This document shows positions 1 through 6,421 of a DNA stretch of 8,583 bases, piece after piece. The translations under genes were made by a program, and so were the position numbers. The first letter of the stretch is position 1. Every line of letters begins with the position of its first letter. The notes beneath the pieces are model-generated. The model did no database searches, was not told where the DNA came from, and saw nothing but the letters and a program-made list of their open reading frames with translations. Source of the DNA: an uncultured Bacteroidales bacterium (lineage in GTDB: Bacteria > Bacteroidota > Bacteroidia > Bacteroidales > Bacteroidaceae). The stretch is taken from assembly GCA_937896105.1 (NCBI GenBank), contig CALBKR010000064.1, positions 1 through 8,583 on the forward strand. Reading direction: 5' to 3'.

Positions 1-2
1 TA

Positions 3-35
3 GGTATTGAACCTAAATACCGCAAGAAGAGATAA
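3..35 (+). CDS. C-terminal end of an unidentified gene (partial at left edge)
   Basis: Of the three forward frames, only this one is open from the left edge for any length. It reads GIEPKYRKKR and then a TAA stop. The basic tail, followed 28 bases later by a new start codon with its own ribosome-binding site, fits the end of an upstream gene in the same AT-rich segment. Ten codons are too few to identify a product, and the open frame could be chance. Confidence 0.25.
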   Translation, partial: GIEPKYRKKR

Positions 36-53
36 AGGATAAATTTTAGTTTT

Positions 54-57
54 GGAG
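54..57 (+). promoter_or_regulatory. Shine-Dalgarno site of the Nudix gene
   Basis: GGAG lies six bases before the ATG at 64 and decides that start over the in-frame TTG at 52, which overlaps the site. A clear Shine-Dalgarno is typical of Firmicutes. The other genes here lack convincing ones, which is usual in Bacteroidetes, so this supports a foreign origin for the left segment. Confidence 0.6.
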
Positions 58-63
58 ATTATT

Positions 64-528
64 ATGTCAAGATTGGAAGAAGTTGAACTTACAAATATGT
101 GCATGATTTGTGATGGAAAAGGAAACGTGCTCGTGCAAGATAAGAAAAATCATCCCACATGGCACGGTTGGAATTTTCCTGGCGGACATGTAGAAAAAGG
201 GGAATATGTAACAACTTCTGTTGTTCGAGAAATAAAAGAAGAAACGGGGTTAGATATAGAAAATCCGCGATTGTGCGGAATAAAAGAATTTCATAGAGCA
301 AAAGATGGAAAAAGATATATAGTATTTCTTTATGTGGCGAATCAATTTTCAGGAGAGTTAAAGCCATCAAGTGAAGGTGATATCTTTTGGTATCCGCTTT
401 CTGAACTTTACGCATCAGATAAACTGATAGATGGATTTGGTGAAATGTTATCTGTTTTTATAAGAGATGATATTAGCGAAGTGTTTTATGAGAGACTTGA
501 TGATGAGTGGAATACAGTATTTTGTTAA
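64..528 (+). CDS. Nudix hydrolase (MutT / 8-oxo-dGTP diphosphatase-like)
   Basis: This 154-aa protein is a single-domain Nudix hydrolase. The family hydrolyses nucleoside diphosphates linked to another group; relatives like this one are usually annotated as 8-oxo-dGTP diphosphatases that clean the nucleotide pool, but the substrate cannot be read from the sequence. The Nudix box is perfect: G41-x5-E47-x7-R55-E56-x-x-E59-E60-x-G62-L63, including the metal-binding glutamates. The N-terminal strand (about 9-25) and the WxFPGG lead-in before the box are also typical. I use ATG 64 because GGAG sits six bases upstream; TTG 52 would add four residues. The gene is AT-rich with A/T-ending codons, unlike everything from about 612 onward, and its closest relatives by memory are in Firmicutes. 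It is therefore probably acquired DNA, or a contig-joining error. Family assignment is firm; substrate and origin are inference. Confidence 0.9.
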   Translation: MSRLEEVELTNMCMICDGKGNVLVQDKKNHPTWHGWNFPGGHVEKGEYVTTSVVREIKEETGLDIENPRLCGIKEFHRAKDGKRYIVFLYVANQFSGELKPSSEGDIFWYPLSELYASDKLIDGFGEMLSVFIRDDISEVFYERLDDEWNTVFC

Positions 529-551
529 TTGAAAGTGGATAAGGGATTTGA

Positions 552-1640
552 ATGGATAGTAGAGAAAAAGATTCAACTGATTATGATGATTCAGATACAA
601 AGAAAGAGAATACCCTGCCGATACATATTACAACGCAGTTGCCAGCCAACCCTTCGGCGCAGTTCGTTGCCGAGGTCGACAAGGCCAAGCGTGCTGCGTG
701 CGCAGCAAACCACTCCTGTACGCACCTCCTCGACCAGGCCTTGCGTCAGGTGCTCGGTACGCACGTGGAGCAGAAGGGTTCGCTTGTGACTCCCGAGGGT
801 ATCCGTTTCGACTTCTCGCACTTCCAGAAGGTGACCGACGAGGAGATAGAGCAGGTAGAGCGTCTGGTAAATGCTCGTATACGAGAGAATATCCCTTTGA
901 CCGATTACCGCAATATCCCCATCGATGAGGCCAAGAAACTGGGTGCCATAGCCCTGTTCGGCGAAAAGTATGGCGACCACGTACGCGTGGTACAGTTCGG
1001 CTCGTCGATAGAGTTCTGCGGCGGTACGCACGTTCAGGCAACCGGTTGCATAGGTATGGTCAAGATTATAAGCGAGAGTTCTGTAGCAGCCGGTGTGCGA
1101 CGCATCGAGGCTATAACAGGCGGTGCACTCGAGAACCACTACTACAAGTTGCAGAACCTGATGAAGGAGATACACGCACTCTTCAACAACGTGCCGAACC
1201 TCAAGGCTACAATAGCCAAGTCAATAGCCGAGAATGCCGAACTCAAGAAGGAGATAGAGGTCTATGCAAAGGAGAAGGCGGCTATGGTAAAAGCCACTCT
1301 CCTCAATGAAATTAAAGAGGCCGGTGGCATACGTTACATAAGCGCAGTGCTTCCATTGCCTGCTGCTACAGTCAAGGATATCGTGTTTATGCTCCGTCAG
1401 GAACAGCCCGAGAACCTGCTTGTTGTAATCGGCAGCATACAGAACGAAAGGCCCCAGCTTACAATCTCACTCAGTGCCGACCTTGTTGAGAAGGGACTTA
1501 ATGCCGGCAAGATAGTCGGCCAGGCTGCCCGCGAGATGCAGGGTGGCGGCGGTGGCCAGGCTCACTTTGCTCAGGCCGGCGGCAAGAACCCGGCTGGAAT
1601 AAAGGCTGCGATAGACAAGGTTTTTGAACTGATAAAGTGA
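552..1640 (+). CDS. alaS: Alanyl-tRNA synthetase, C-terminal part only (editing and C-Ala domains; 5'-truncated)
   Basis: From about residue 19 this 362-aa frame matches the C-terminal part of bacterial AlaS. AlaS charges tRNA-Ala and hydrolyses mischarged Ser- and Gly-tRNA-Ala. The editing site is intact: H54-x3-H58 and C156-GGT-H160 are the zinc ligands in the SIEFCGGTH motif. A helical linker follows (about 190-245), then the C-Ala domain ending in the glycine-rich segment at 331-345. Full AlaS is roughly 870 aa; the class II aminoacylation core and tRNA-recognition helices are missing, so this piece cannot charge tRNA. Residues 1-18 are acidic, AT-rich in coding and not AlaS-like. They belong to the DNA that follows the Nudix gene, with the join near 606-612. 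AAGGG at 542-546 precedes the ATG. If expressed, it could resemble a free-standing AlaX-type editing protein. More simply it is a broken gene or an assembly join. An intact alaS must exist elsewhere. Confidence 0.88.
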   Translation: MDSREKDSTDYDDSDTKKENTLPIHITTQLPANPSAQFVAEVDKAKRAACAANHSCTHLLDQALRQVLGTHVEQKGSLVTPEGIRFDFSHFQKVTDEEIEQVERLVNARIRENIPLTDYRNIPIDEAKKLGAIALFGEKYGDHVRVVQFGSSIEFCGGTHVQATGCIGMVKIISESSVAAGVRRIEAITGGALENHYYKLQNLMKEIHALFNNVPNLKATIAKSIAENAELKKEIEVYAKEKAAMVKATLLNEIKEAGGIRYISAVLPLPAATVKDIVFMLRQEQPENLLVVIGSIQNERPQLTISLSADLVEKGLNAGKIVGQAAREMQGGGGGQAHFAQAGGKNPAGIKAAIDKVFELIK

Positions 1641-1710
1641 TTTGTACAAGTCTGGCTACAGAGTTGGTAATACTGTTGCAGTCGTGGTGAAATAGGAAAT
1701 CAAATTTTCT

Positions 1711-1765
1711 TGTAGTGCAATTGGCAATAAAAGATATTTTGGGTAAAATCTCCAATTGTGCTGTA
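1711..1765. repeat. Long imperfect inverted repeat between alaS and the lipoprotein gene
   Basis: CAATTGG at 1718-1724 is the exact reverse complement of CCAATTG at 1752-1758. As RNA the pairing extends outward to 1711 and 1765 with several G-U pairs, about 14 pairs in all. Inside the loop, ATTTT at 1736-1740 can pair with AAAAT at 1745-1749 around GGGT. It lies about 70 bases after the alaS stop and 50 before the lipoprotein start. There is no run of T after it, so it is not a classical terminator. It could be a leader structure or an operator. Confidence 0.4.
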
Positions 1766-1816
1766 TTATGAATTCCGGATATATCATTGTAGTATAAATA
1801 TTAGTTTTTAGGAAAG

Positions 1817-2362
1817 ATGAAAAAGATTATTTTGTTTGCAATTTCTTTTCTGCTGTTGGTGTCTTGCGGTGGAGATAATAAAAAGGTCGCAAGTGAGAGC
1901 GAAAAGAAAGAGGTACGTGAATTTTGCGGTGGAGATAATAAAAAGGTTGCAAGTGAGAGCGAAAAGAAAGAGGCACGTGAATTTTGCGGTGGAGATAATA
2001 AAAAGGTTGCAAGTGAGAGCGAAAAGAAAGAGGCACGTGAATTCTTGAAGCAGGACGCTGTAGCTACAAACAATATCTTGGCCGGTAAGCAGATTGACTT
2101 TGTGACGGTATGCGACCAAGTAAAATTCGTTAATGATGAGATACACTACTATTATACTATTGACGAAAGTCAAATTACAATGGATAGGATTGAACAGAAT
2201 GCCGACGAGCTCATAAAAAATGCAAGGTCGATGTTTAATGCCAGGGATGACTTGAAAAAATACATCTCCTTGCTGGAGGTTATAAATGGCAAGCTGATAT
2301 ATCATTATAAGGGTAACACTACCGGTGAGAGCGTTGCAATAGAAGTCTATAATTTCAAATAA
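1817..2362 (+). CDS. Small lipoprotein with three tandem 20-residue copies after the lipobox
   Basis: This 181-aa protein starts MKK, has a hydrophobic stretch (residues 4-14) and a lipobox LVSC with Cys17, so it should be processed by signal peptidase II and lipid-anchored. Residues 17-36, 37-56 and 57-76 are near-identical copies of a charged CGGDNKK...REF unit encoded by three 60-bp direct repeats. Each copy carries its own cysteine (17, 37, 57), but only Cys17 follows a signal sequence. Collapsing the array to one copy leaves an ordinary lipoprotein of about 141 aa. The remaining domain (about 77-181) looks alpha/beta, with aromatic strands (EIHYYYTIDE near 130), a charged helix and a final KLIYHYKG strand. 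I do not recognise the family and assign no function. No clear ribosome-binding site precedes it, as usual in Bacteroidetes, and it is followed by its own terminator. It is probably monocistronic. Confidence 0.8.
   Translation: MKKIILFAISFLLLVSCGGDNKKVASESEKKEVREFCGGDNKKVASESEKKEAREFCGGDNKKVASESEKKEAREFLKQDAVATNNILAGKQIDFVTVCDQVKFVNDEIHYYYTIDESQITMDRIEQNADELIKNARSMFNARDDLKKYISLLEVINGKLIYHYKGNTTGESVAIEVYNFK
1864..2043 (+). repeat. Three tandem 60-bp direct repeats inside the lipoprotein gene
   Basis: The units are 1864-1923, 1924-1983 and 1984-2043. Units 2 and 3 are identical. Unit 1 differs at 1888 (C for T, silent, GTC/GTT) and at 1914 (T for C, making Val33 where the later copies have Ala). 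The period is exactly 20 codons, so gain or loss of a unit keeps the frame. Near-identity implies recent expansion by slippage or unequal recombination. Confidence 0.97.
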
Positions 2363-2370
2363 TAAACCAT

Positions 2371-2400
2371 ACAAGAGGATGACTTGAGTCATCCTCTTGT
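2371..2400 (+). terminator. Rho-independent terminator after the lipoprotein gene
   Basis: A perfect 13-bp stem, ACAAGAGGATGAC paired with GTCATCCTCTTGT, closes a TTGA loop nine bases after the lipoprotein stop codon. The 3' arm runs into a T-rich but interrupted tail (TCTTGTTGTCG). The symmetrical stem and the A-rich stretch before it could also let it stop minus-strand transcription arriving from the helicase gene, about 190 bases away. Confidence 0.75.
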
Positions 2401-2589
2401 TGTCGTTGGTGAATAAAATGCAAGGTTCAAGGCTTGTGCAGGCTTCAAAACCGCAACCGACGCTGTAATGCGAGAGCAGAGAATGCTTGTATTCTATGCC
2501 GAGCTACGAGGAGGAAAAGCCACTTAGTGGGTTAATTTACTTGGCGTGAATGAGGATTTGAAGGCAAACGTAATACAGATATTTACTTT
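2401..2589. other. Gene-free spacer with weak dyads; possible extragenic repeat or ncRNA
   Basis: There is no open frame with recognisable protein features between the terminator and the 3' end of the helicase gene. Small dyads are visible: CCAC-TTA-GTGG at 2520-2530, AGAAT/ATTCT at 2480-2495, and the direct repeat AGGCTT at 2429-2434 and 2439-2444. The segment reads as orderly, fairly GC-balanced sequence rather than decayed AT-rich filler. I cannot assign it to an RNA family. Confidence 0.3.
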
Positions 2590-4023
2590 TTAGTCACCCT
2601 CTTGTATCTTCCAGTTGACAAGGTGCAGCTTTTCACTTGCCCTTGTGACGGCAGTATAGAGCCACCTGTAATATTCGGGCGATACCATATCCTCGGTAAT
2701 GTACCCCTGGTCTATGAACACTCTTTTCCATTCGCCGCCCTGTGCCTTGTGGCAGGTCACAGCATAACCATATTTTACCTGCAGGGCATTGTAGTATGGA
2801 CTTCTCTTGACCTCTTCAAGTCGCTTCCGCTTTGAGCGTATCTCGGGGTAGTCTTCCCATACGGCATTGAAAAGACGTTCGCTTTCCTCGCGTGTTAGTG
2901 ATGGCGATTCGCTGGTGAGCGTGTCGAGCAGAATCTTAACATCAATCTCGCACTCCTCATAGTCTATGAGCGACAAGGTGACATCGGCAAAGCGGAACCC
3001 ATACATCTCCTCTGTCCCGTTCACCCGGACAATCTCTGCCATATCGCCGTTGGCTATGAAGTCGAGCTTCTCAAGCAACGATTTATCCTCTTTTCCAAGT
3101 TCGTCGCGCCAAAAGTAGTTGTTCTTGACAATCATCAGCATATCCCCCCTGCTCAATTCCTCCTCGCGGTAGAGTATGCGGCGGCGTATGCCTTCGTTGT
3201 ATACGTTTGCCCGTTTGTTCGAACGGCAGAGTATTATGGTCTCTTCGATGCCGGCTTTGTCATAACAGCTTTCAATAGCCTCGATAAGCTCGTCGCCCTG
3301 CACGCAGCAGATGTCGTCGAAACCTTTCAATCTTATATCAGGCAACGTAAATGCATCCTCATCATCTATGCGGTTCCTCAACATCGTAGCGTTGTAGAGG
3401 ATACCAGAGCTGTCGGCCTGTCGCATCACCTGTCTCAAGCCGGCTGCCGTCACCTCAAGAAACATAGAACGTAGATAGCTCTCGCTTAACGCCGGTGAGT
3501 CGGCTTCGCCAACGGGCGGTAGCTGGGCAGTGTCGCCAAGCAACAGCATAGAACATCCCTGCCCCGAATAGACAAACTCCACAAGGTTGTCGAGCAGTGA
3601 CCCTGAACCGGGTACAGAGCCGCTGTCGTTTGGTATCATCGATGCCTCGTCGACAATGAAAAGGGTGTTCCTGTGCCTGTTCTCGGATAGCGTAAAGAGC
3701 ATACCGCCATCTATGCTGCGTTGGCGGTATATACATTTGTGTATGGTCTGTGCACTCTTTCCCGAATAGGATGAAAAGACCTTTGCAGCCCTGCCTGTAG
3801 GGGCAAGCAGCACCGTCTTTCTTTCAAGCTGTTCCATAGTGCGTACAAGAGCCGATATGAGTGATGTCTTTCCGGTGCCGGCATATCCGCAAAGCAGGAA
3901 AACCTTGCGGTCGCTGTCCGAAAGAATGAAATCAGACAGCTTTTCTATTGTTTTTTCCTGCTCAAAAGTTGGCTCGAACGGAAAATTTGATTTAATTTGC
4001 GAGGCTAAATACTTATTTATCAC
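2590..4023 (-). CDS. RecD/Pif1-like superfamily 1 DNA helicase (AAA ATPase)
   Basis: This 477-aa protein has the full set of SF1B helicase motifs: Walker A GYAGTGKT (46-53), motif Ia APTGRAA (74-80), motif II DEAS (125-128), motif III GDTAQLPPVG (163-172), an arginine-bearing segment RQVMRQ after it, the UvrD_C_2 signature VTCHKAQGGEW (422-432) and motif VI WLYTAVTRAS (454-463). Such proteins are usually annotated as exonuclease V alpha-like or RecD-like helicases and unwind DNA 5'->3' in repair or recombination. Bacteroidales carry this short stand-alone form. It lacks the long N-terminal region of RecD2, and no RecB/RecC partner is adjacent, so it probably does not act in a RecBCD complex. 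The start is GTG at 4021-4023, as no ATG lies before residue 63. It is transcribed away from the 4117 operon across a 93-base AT-rich gap. The helicase call is firm; the cellular role is inferred. Confidence 0.9.
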   Translation of the reverse strand: MINKYLASQIKSNFPFEPTFEQEKTIEKLSDFILSDSDRKVFLLCGYAGTGKTSLISALVRTMEQLERKTVLLAPTGRAAKVFSSYSGKSAQTIHKCIYRQRSIDGGMLFTLSENRHRNTLFIVDEASMIPNDSGSVPGSGSLLDNLVEFVYSGQGCSMLLLGDTAQLPPVGEADSPALSESYLRSMFLEVTAAGLRQVMRQADSSGILYNATMLRNRIDDEDAFTLPDIRLKGFDDICCVQGDELIEAIESCYDKAGIEETIILCRSNKRANVYNEGIRRRILYREEELSRGDMLMIVKNNYFWRDELGKEDKSLLEKLDFIANGDMAEIVRVNGTEEMYGFRFADVTLSLIDYEECEIDVKILLDTLTSESPSLTREESERLFNAVWEDYPEIRSKRKRLEEVKRSPYYNALQVKYGYAVTCHKAQGGEWKRVFIDQGYITEDMVSPEYYRWLYTAVTRASEKLHLVNWKIQEGD

Positions 4024-4074
4024 TTTTAATGGTAAAAAAAGTTATATAAAAAAGGTATATTCGTTTTTTTATCT

Positions 4075-4082
4075 TACTTTTG
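4075..4082 (+). promoter_or_regulatory. Bacteroidetes -7 promoter element of the rsmD operon
   Basis: TACTTTTG matches the Bacteroidetes -7 consensus TAnnTTTG exactly and ends 34 bases before the ATG at 4117, which would leave a short leader. No clear TTTG -33 box is seen at the expected distance. The A-rich sequence just before the ATG replaces a Shine-Dalgarno, as is usual in this phylum. Confidence 0.55.
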
Positions 4083-4116
4083 TGACACGAAAATAATTAA
4101 ATAAAAAGATATAACA

Positions 4117-5085
4117 ATGAAAAAAGTATTAAATGTAGGTTTGCTTTGTCTTGTGTTGGCGCTTGTTTACGCCACTTTCAGCAGTGTAAATGCTCCGCTT
4201 GATTTTGACAAGGATAGGCAGGCTCGTGATAATGAAGTCATTGCACGTCTTACCGATATCAGAACTGCGCAGGTGGAGTTCCGTGCGCAGAATCGTAGGT
4301 ATGCTTCAAACTTCGACGAATTGATTTCATTCCTTCAGGGCAAGATGACTGTTGTCAGAAAGTCATATATGCTTAACGACAACCAGCTGATTAAGCTTAG
4401 GGAATATAAGGTTAAGGATACAAATCCGAAGAATCCCGATGAGATGGCTTTCTCCGAGGATGAGGCCGAGCAAATTGTCTTGGACATCATTAAGGATTCT
4501 AAACTCACAGCCTCAAAAGACAAGAGTAAAAGAAATAAGGCTATAGAAAGAATCAAAGAGTTGGATGCTTGTTTCCGTGTAGATACTACCTGGACCATAA
4601 AGGTTGATACAGTTTTCAGTGCACCGGGTGTTGTGGAGAGATTGGATTCTGTAAAGAATATGGTAGTGAACCATCCTTTGATTGCACAGACATACCGTCG
4701 CGATACAACCCTTGTCGCTTATGTCGACACATTGTTCCACAACCCTTCATACGACCTGCAGCAGTTGAGATATATCCCATTCAGCAAGGGTGAGGATGGC
4801 AAGCCTGTGGAGTTCTTTATGAAGTCGGATAGTATCAAGGTGAACACCAAGGCCGGTGGCTACGTTCACGTATTCGAGGCGCGTGCCGATTTTACACAGT
4901 ATCTTCGCGGTCTTAACGAGCAGGAATTGGCAAACTATCTCTTGAAGGTTATTGAGAGCGGCAACGAGATCAGAATAGAGAATGCAAACGAGGATGGTAT
5001 CGAATATGCAACACCTAAACGCATACCTTGCCGCAAGGTCGGTGATCTTGAAAAGAACAACAACAATGCCGGTAACTGGTCTTGA
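4117..5085 (+). CDS. Membrane-anchored, pseudopilin-like protein of unknown function
   Basis: This 322-aa protein has a single N-terminal hydrophobic helix (residues 4-21) with no good lipobox or clear cleavage site, so it is probably inner-membrane anchored with its body in the periplasm. Residues 41-73 (VIARLTDIRTAQVEFRAQNR, then RYASNFDELISFL) resemble the segment after the pilin helix in type II/IV pseudopilins: an amphipathic helix with IRTAQ, an aromatic, an N..Y turn and an L..L pattern. Two R-x-DTT-x5-VDT-x-F copies, at 154-167 and 194-207, are 40 residues apart and suggest an internal duplication of a beta unit. The C-terminus is hydrophilic (NNNNAGNWS). I recall similar hypothetical proteins in Bacteroides next to DUF3822, but no known function. 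It is first in a three-gene operon, and the next ATG is five bases after its stop. A pilin role is inference: no prepilin-peptidase site or secretion genes are visible. Confidence 0.75.
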   Translation: MKKVLNVGLLCLVLALVYATFSSVNAPLDFDKDRQARDNEVIARLTDIRTAQVEFRAQNRRYASNFDELISFLQGKMTVVRKSYMLNDNQLIKLREYKVKDTNPKNPDEMAFSEDEAEQIVLDIIKDSKLTASKDKSKRNKAIERIKELDACFRVDTTWTIKVDTVFSAPGVVERLDSVKNMVVNHPLIAQTYRRDTTLVAYVDTLFHNPSYDLQQLRYIPFSKGEDGKPVEFFMKSDSIKVNTKAGGYVHVFEARADFTQYLRGLNEQELANYLLKVIESGNEIRIENANEDGIEYATPKRIPCRKVGDLEKNNNNAGNWS

Positions 5086-5090
5086 TTGTA

Positions 5091-5894
5091 ATGACAAAGG
5101 ATAAAAACGAAAATAGAACATTATCCATTCGTATCAGTACGGATGGATTTTGTTTTTGCAGCTACACCCCGTCGCAACCCGGTTCCCTCAGATACTTCTT
5201 CTATAAGCCGGAGAAAGGGTACACCTTGGCCGTGAACCTGCAGAAGGGGTGCGAGTCGTGTCCTTTTATTGTGCCGGGTGAAAAGTACGAAGTAAAGGTT
5301 ATAATAGAGAGCGAGGAGTTCACCACACTGCCTGTAGAGTTTGACAACAAGGCCGATTACAAGAGCTATTTCCGCCACTGTTTTCCAAGAAACAATGCCC
5401 GTGTCGAGGTAATTGCAAACAGGCTCAATGCCCAAGGGCTCACAGTGCTTTTTCCTGTAGAGAAATCGCTATACGAAAGCCTGCAGCAGCTTGGCGATGT
5501 CTCGTTCTATTCACCGCTAAGCATCCTTCTCGGTCTTGTCACAACCTCATTGCCCGATGATGGAAAATATCTGCTGGCCTGTTTTCAAGGTCACCTCTCC
5601 CTGTATATATCGGTGCGCTCGGGCAGGATGCAGCTTGCCAATGCCTTCAGGAACGATGCGGGGCAGGATGCAGTGTACTATCTGTTGAGCATCTGGAAAG
5701 AGCAGGAACTCTCGCAGCTCGACGATACTCTCTATCTGTGCGGTGACAGCGGTGTCGAGTCCAACGCAATGACAATAGGCCGTTTCATAAAGAACACCAA
5801 GCGCTTGAACCCAAACGAACTTTTCAAGTCTACATTATTAAATAAGATAGAGGGAGTCCCCTTCGATCTGCAAGCATTGATACTATGCGAGTGA
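5091..5894 (+). CDS. DUF3822 family protein
   Basis: This 267-aa protein matches what I know of DUF3822: a Bacteroidetes-specific family encoded beside rsmD, opening with a strand pattern like TLSIRISTDGFCFCSY (residues 10-25). The family is thought to have an actin/ASKHA-like ATPase fold; its function is not established. Length is normal for the family. No signal peptide or membrane segment is seen, so it should be cytoplasmic. I take ATG 5091, five bases after the upstream stop. A TTG at 5082 overlapping that stop would add three residues. Its 3' end overlaps the rsmD start by ten bases, so the two are probably translationally coupled. That conserved pairing suggests a role connected with ribosome maturation or rsmD expression, which is inference only. 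No disrupted motifs were noticed. Confidence 0.8.
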   Translation: MTKDKNENRTLSIRISTDGFCFCSYTPSQPGSLRYFFYKPEKGYTLAVNLQKGCESCPFIVPGEKYEVKVIIESEEFTTLPVEFDNKADYKSYFRHCFPRNNARVEVIANRLNAQGLTVLFPVEKSLYESLQQLGDVSFYSPLSILLGLVTTSLPDDGKYLLACFQGHLSLYISVRSGRMQLANAFRNDAGQDAVYYLLSIWKEQELSQLDDTLYLCGDSGVESNAMTIGRFIKNTKRLNPNELFKSTLLNKIEGVPFDLQALILCE

Positions 5895-6421
5895 TAAGCG
5901 GAAAATACAAAGGCCGTCATTTCGATGTGCCACGCAATTTCAAGGCACGTCCTACAACCGATTTTGCCAAGGAGAACCTGTTCAATATCCTCGCCAATAT
6001 GGTCGATTTCGAGGATAAGGCAGTGCTCGACCTCTTTGCCGGCACAGGTAGCATAAGTCTCGAATTCCTCTCACGCGGCTCGGCGTCCGTCACATCGGTA
6101 GAAATGGATGCTATGCACGCCTCGCATCTGAAGAAGACAGCAACGCTCCTGGGCGATACAGCCTGGAGCGTGGTTCGCGACGATGTGTTCCGTTATATAC
6201 GCCGCTCACCGGCATCGTATGACATAGTCTTTGCCGACCCTCCCTATGCCCTAAAGGAACTTAGTACTATTCCCGATTTGGTGCTCGGCGGCAACCTGCT
6301 CAAGCCGGGTGGTATGCTTGTGTTCGAGCACGGCAAAGACAACGATTTCAGTTCGCATCCCTGTTTTTTCCGCCACGTAGCATACGGCAGCGTGAATTTC
6401 AGTTTCTTCGAGAAACAGTAG
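5885..6421 (+). CDS. rsmD: 16S rRNA (guanine(966)-N(2))-methyltransferase RsmD
   Basis: RsmD uses S-adenosylmethionine to methylate N2 of G966 in 16S rRNA during small-subunit assembly. The 178-aa length is normal. Family marks are in order: MRVISGKYKGR at the N-terminus, the RPTTDFAKENLFNIL segment (22-36), SAM-binding motif I DLFAGTGSISLEFLSRG (49-65), acidic E73-x-D75 after the second strand, and the catalytic DPPY (118-121) typical of N-methyltransferases. ATG 5885 gives the expected N-terminus and overlaps the DUF3822 stop by ten bases, so it is the last gene of the operon starting at 4117. Its final 23 bases overlap the end of the convergent TPR gene. No ribosome-binding site is evident; coupling to the upstream gene probably drives its translation. 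Confidence 0.95.
   Translation: MRVISGKYKGRHFDVPRNFKARPTTDFAKENLFNILANMVDFEDKAVLDLFAGTGSISLEFLSRGSASVTSVEMDAMHASHLKKTATLLGDTAWSVVRDDVFRYIRRSPASYDIVFADPPYALKELSTIPDLVLGGNLLKPGGMLVFEHGKDNDFSSHPCFFRHVAYGSVNFSFFEKQ

Noticed and set aside
1..640. Insertion sequence or integrative element carrying the Nudix gene
   Set aside because: No transposase, integrase, terminal inverted repeat or target duplication is visible; only a composition change and a truncated neighbour. It may exist to the left of the window.
529..789. Frame from TTG 529 overlapping the alaS start
   Set aside because: After the junction it runs out of frame through alaS and becomes Arg/Ser-rich nonsense. It has no domain and an unlikely start.
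591..1175. Long antisense open frame across the alaS fragment (194 aa), and other frames at 628-1041 and 698-928
   Set aside because: They are shadows of strongly conserved AlaS coding sequence on the plus strand. Their translations are low-complexity or Cys/Arg/Leu-rich with no domain.
1864..2043. CRISPR array
   Set aside because: The repeats are directly abutting 60-bp units with no spacers and lie in frame in a coding sequence.
1808..2392. Antisense open frame (194 aa) and a shorter one through the 60-bp repeats, with repeated peptide units
   Set aside because: The repetition comes from the sense-strand tandem array. The sense frame has signal peptide, lipobox and terminator, and the antisense frame starts inside that terminator.
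3455..3736. Minus-strand 93-aa frame inside the helicase gene and plus-strand frames at 2602-2835, 3587-3769 and 3839-4096
   Set aside because: They lie within the well-supported helicase gene in other frames and show no family features. The 4096 frame also runs through the promoter region.
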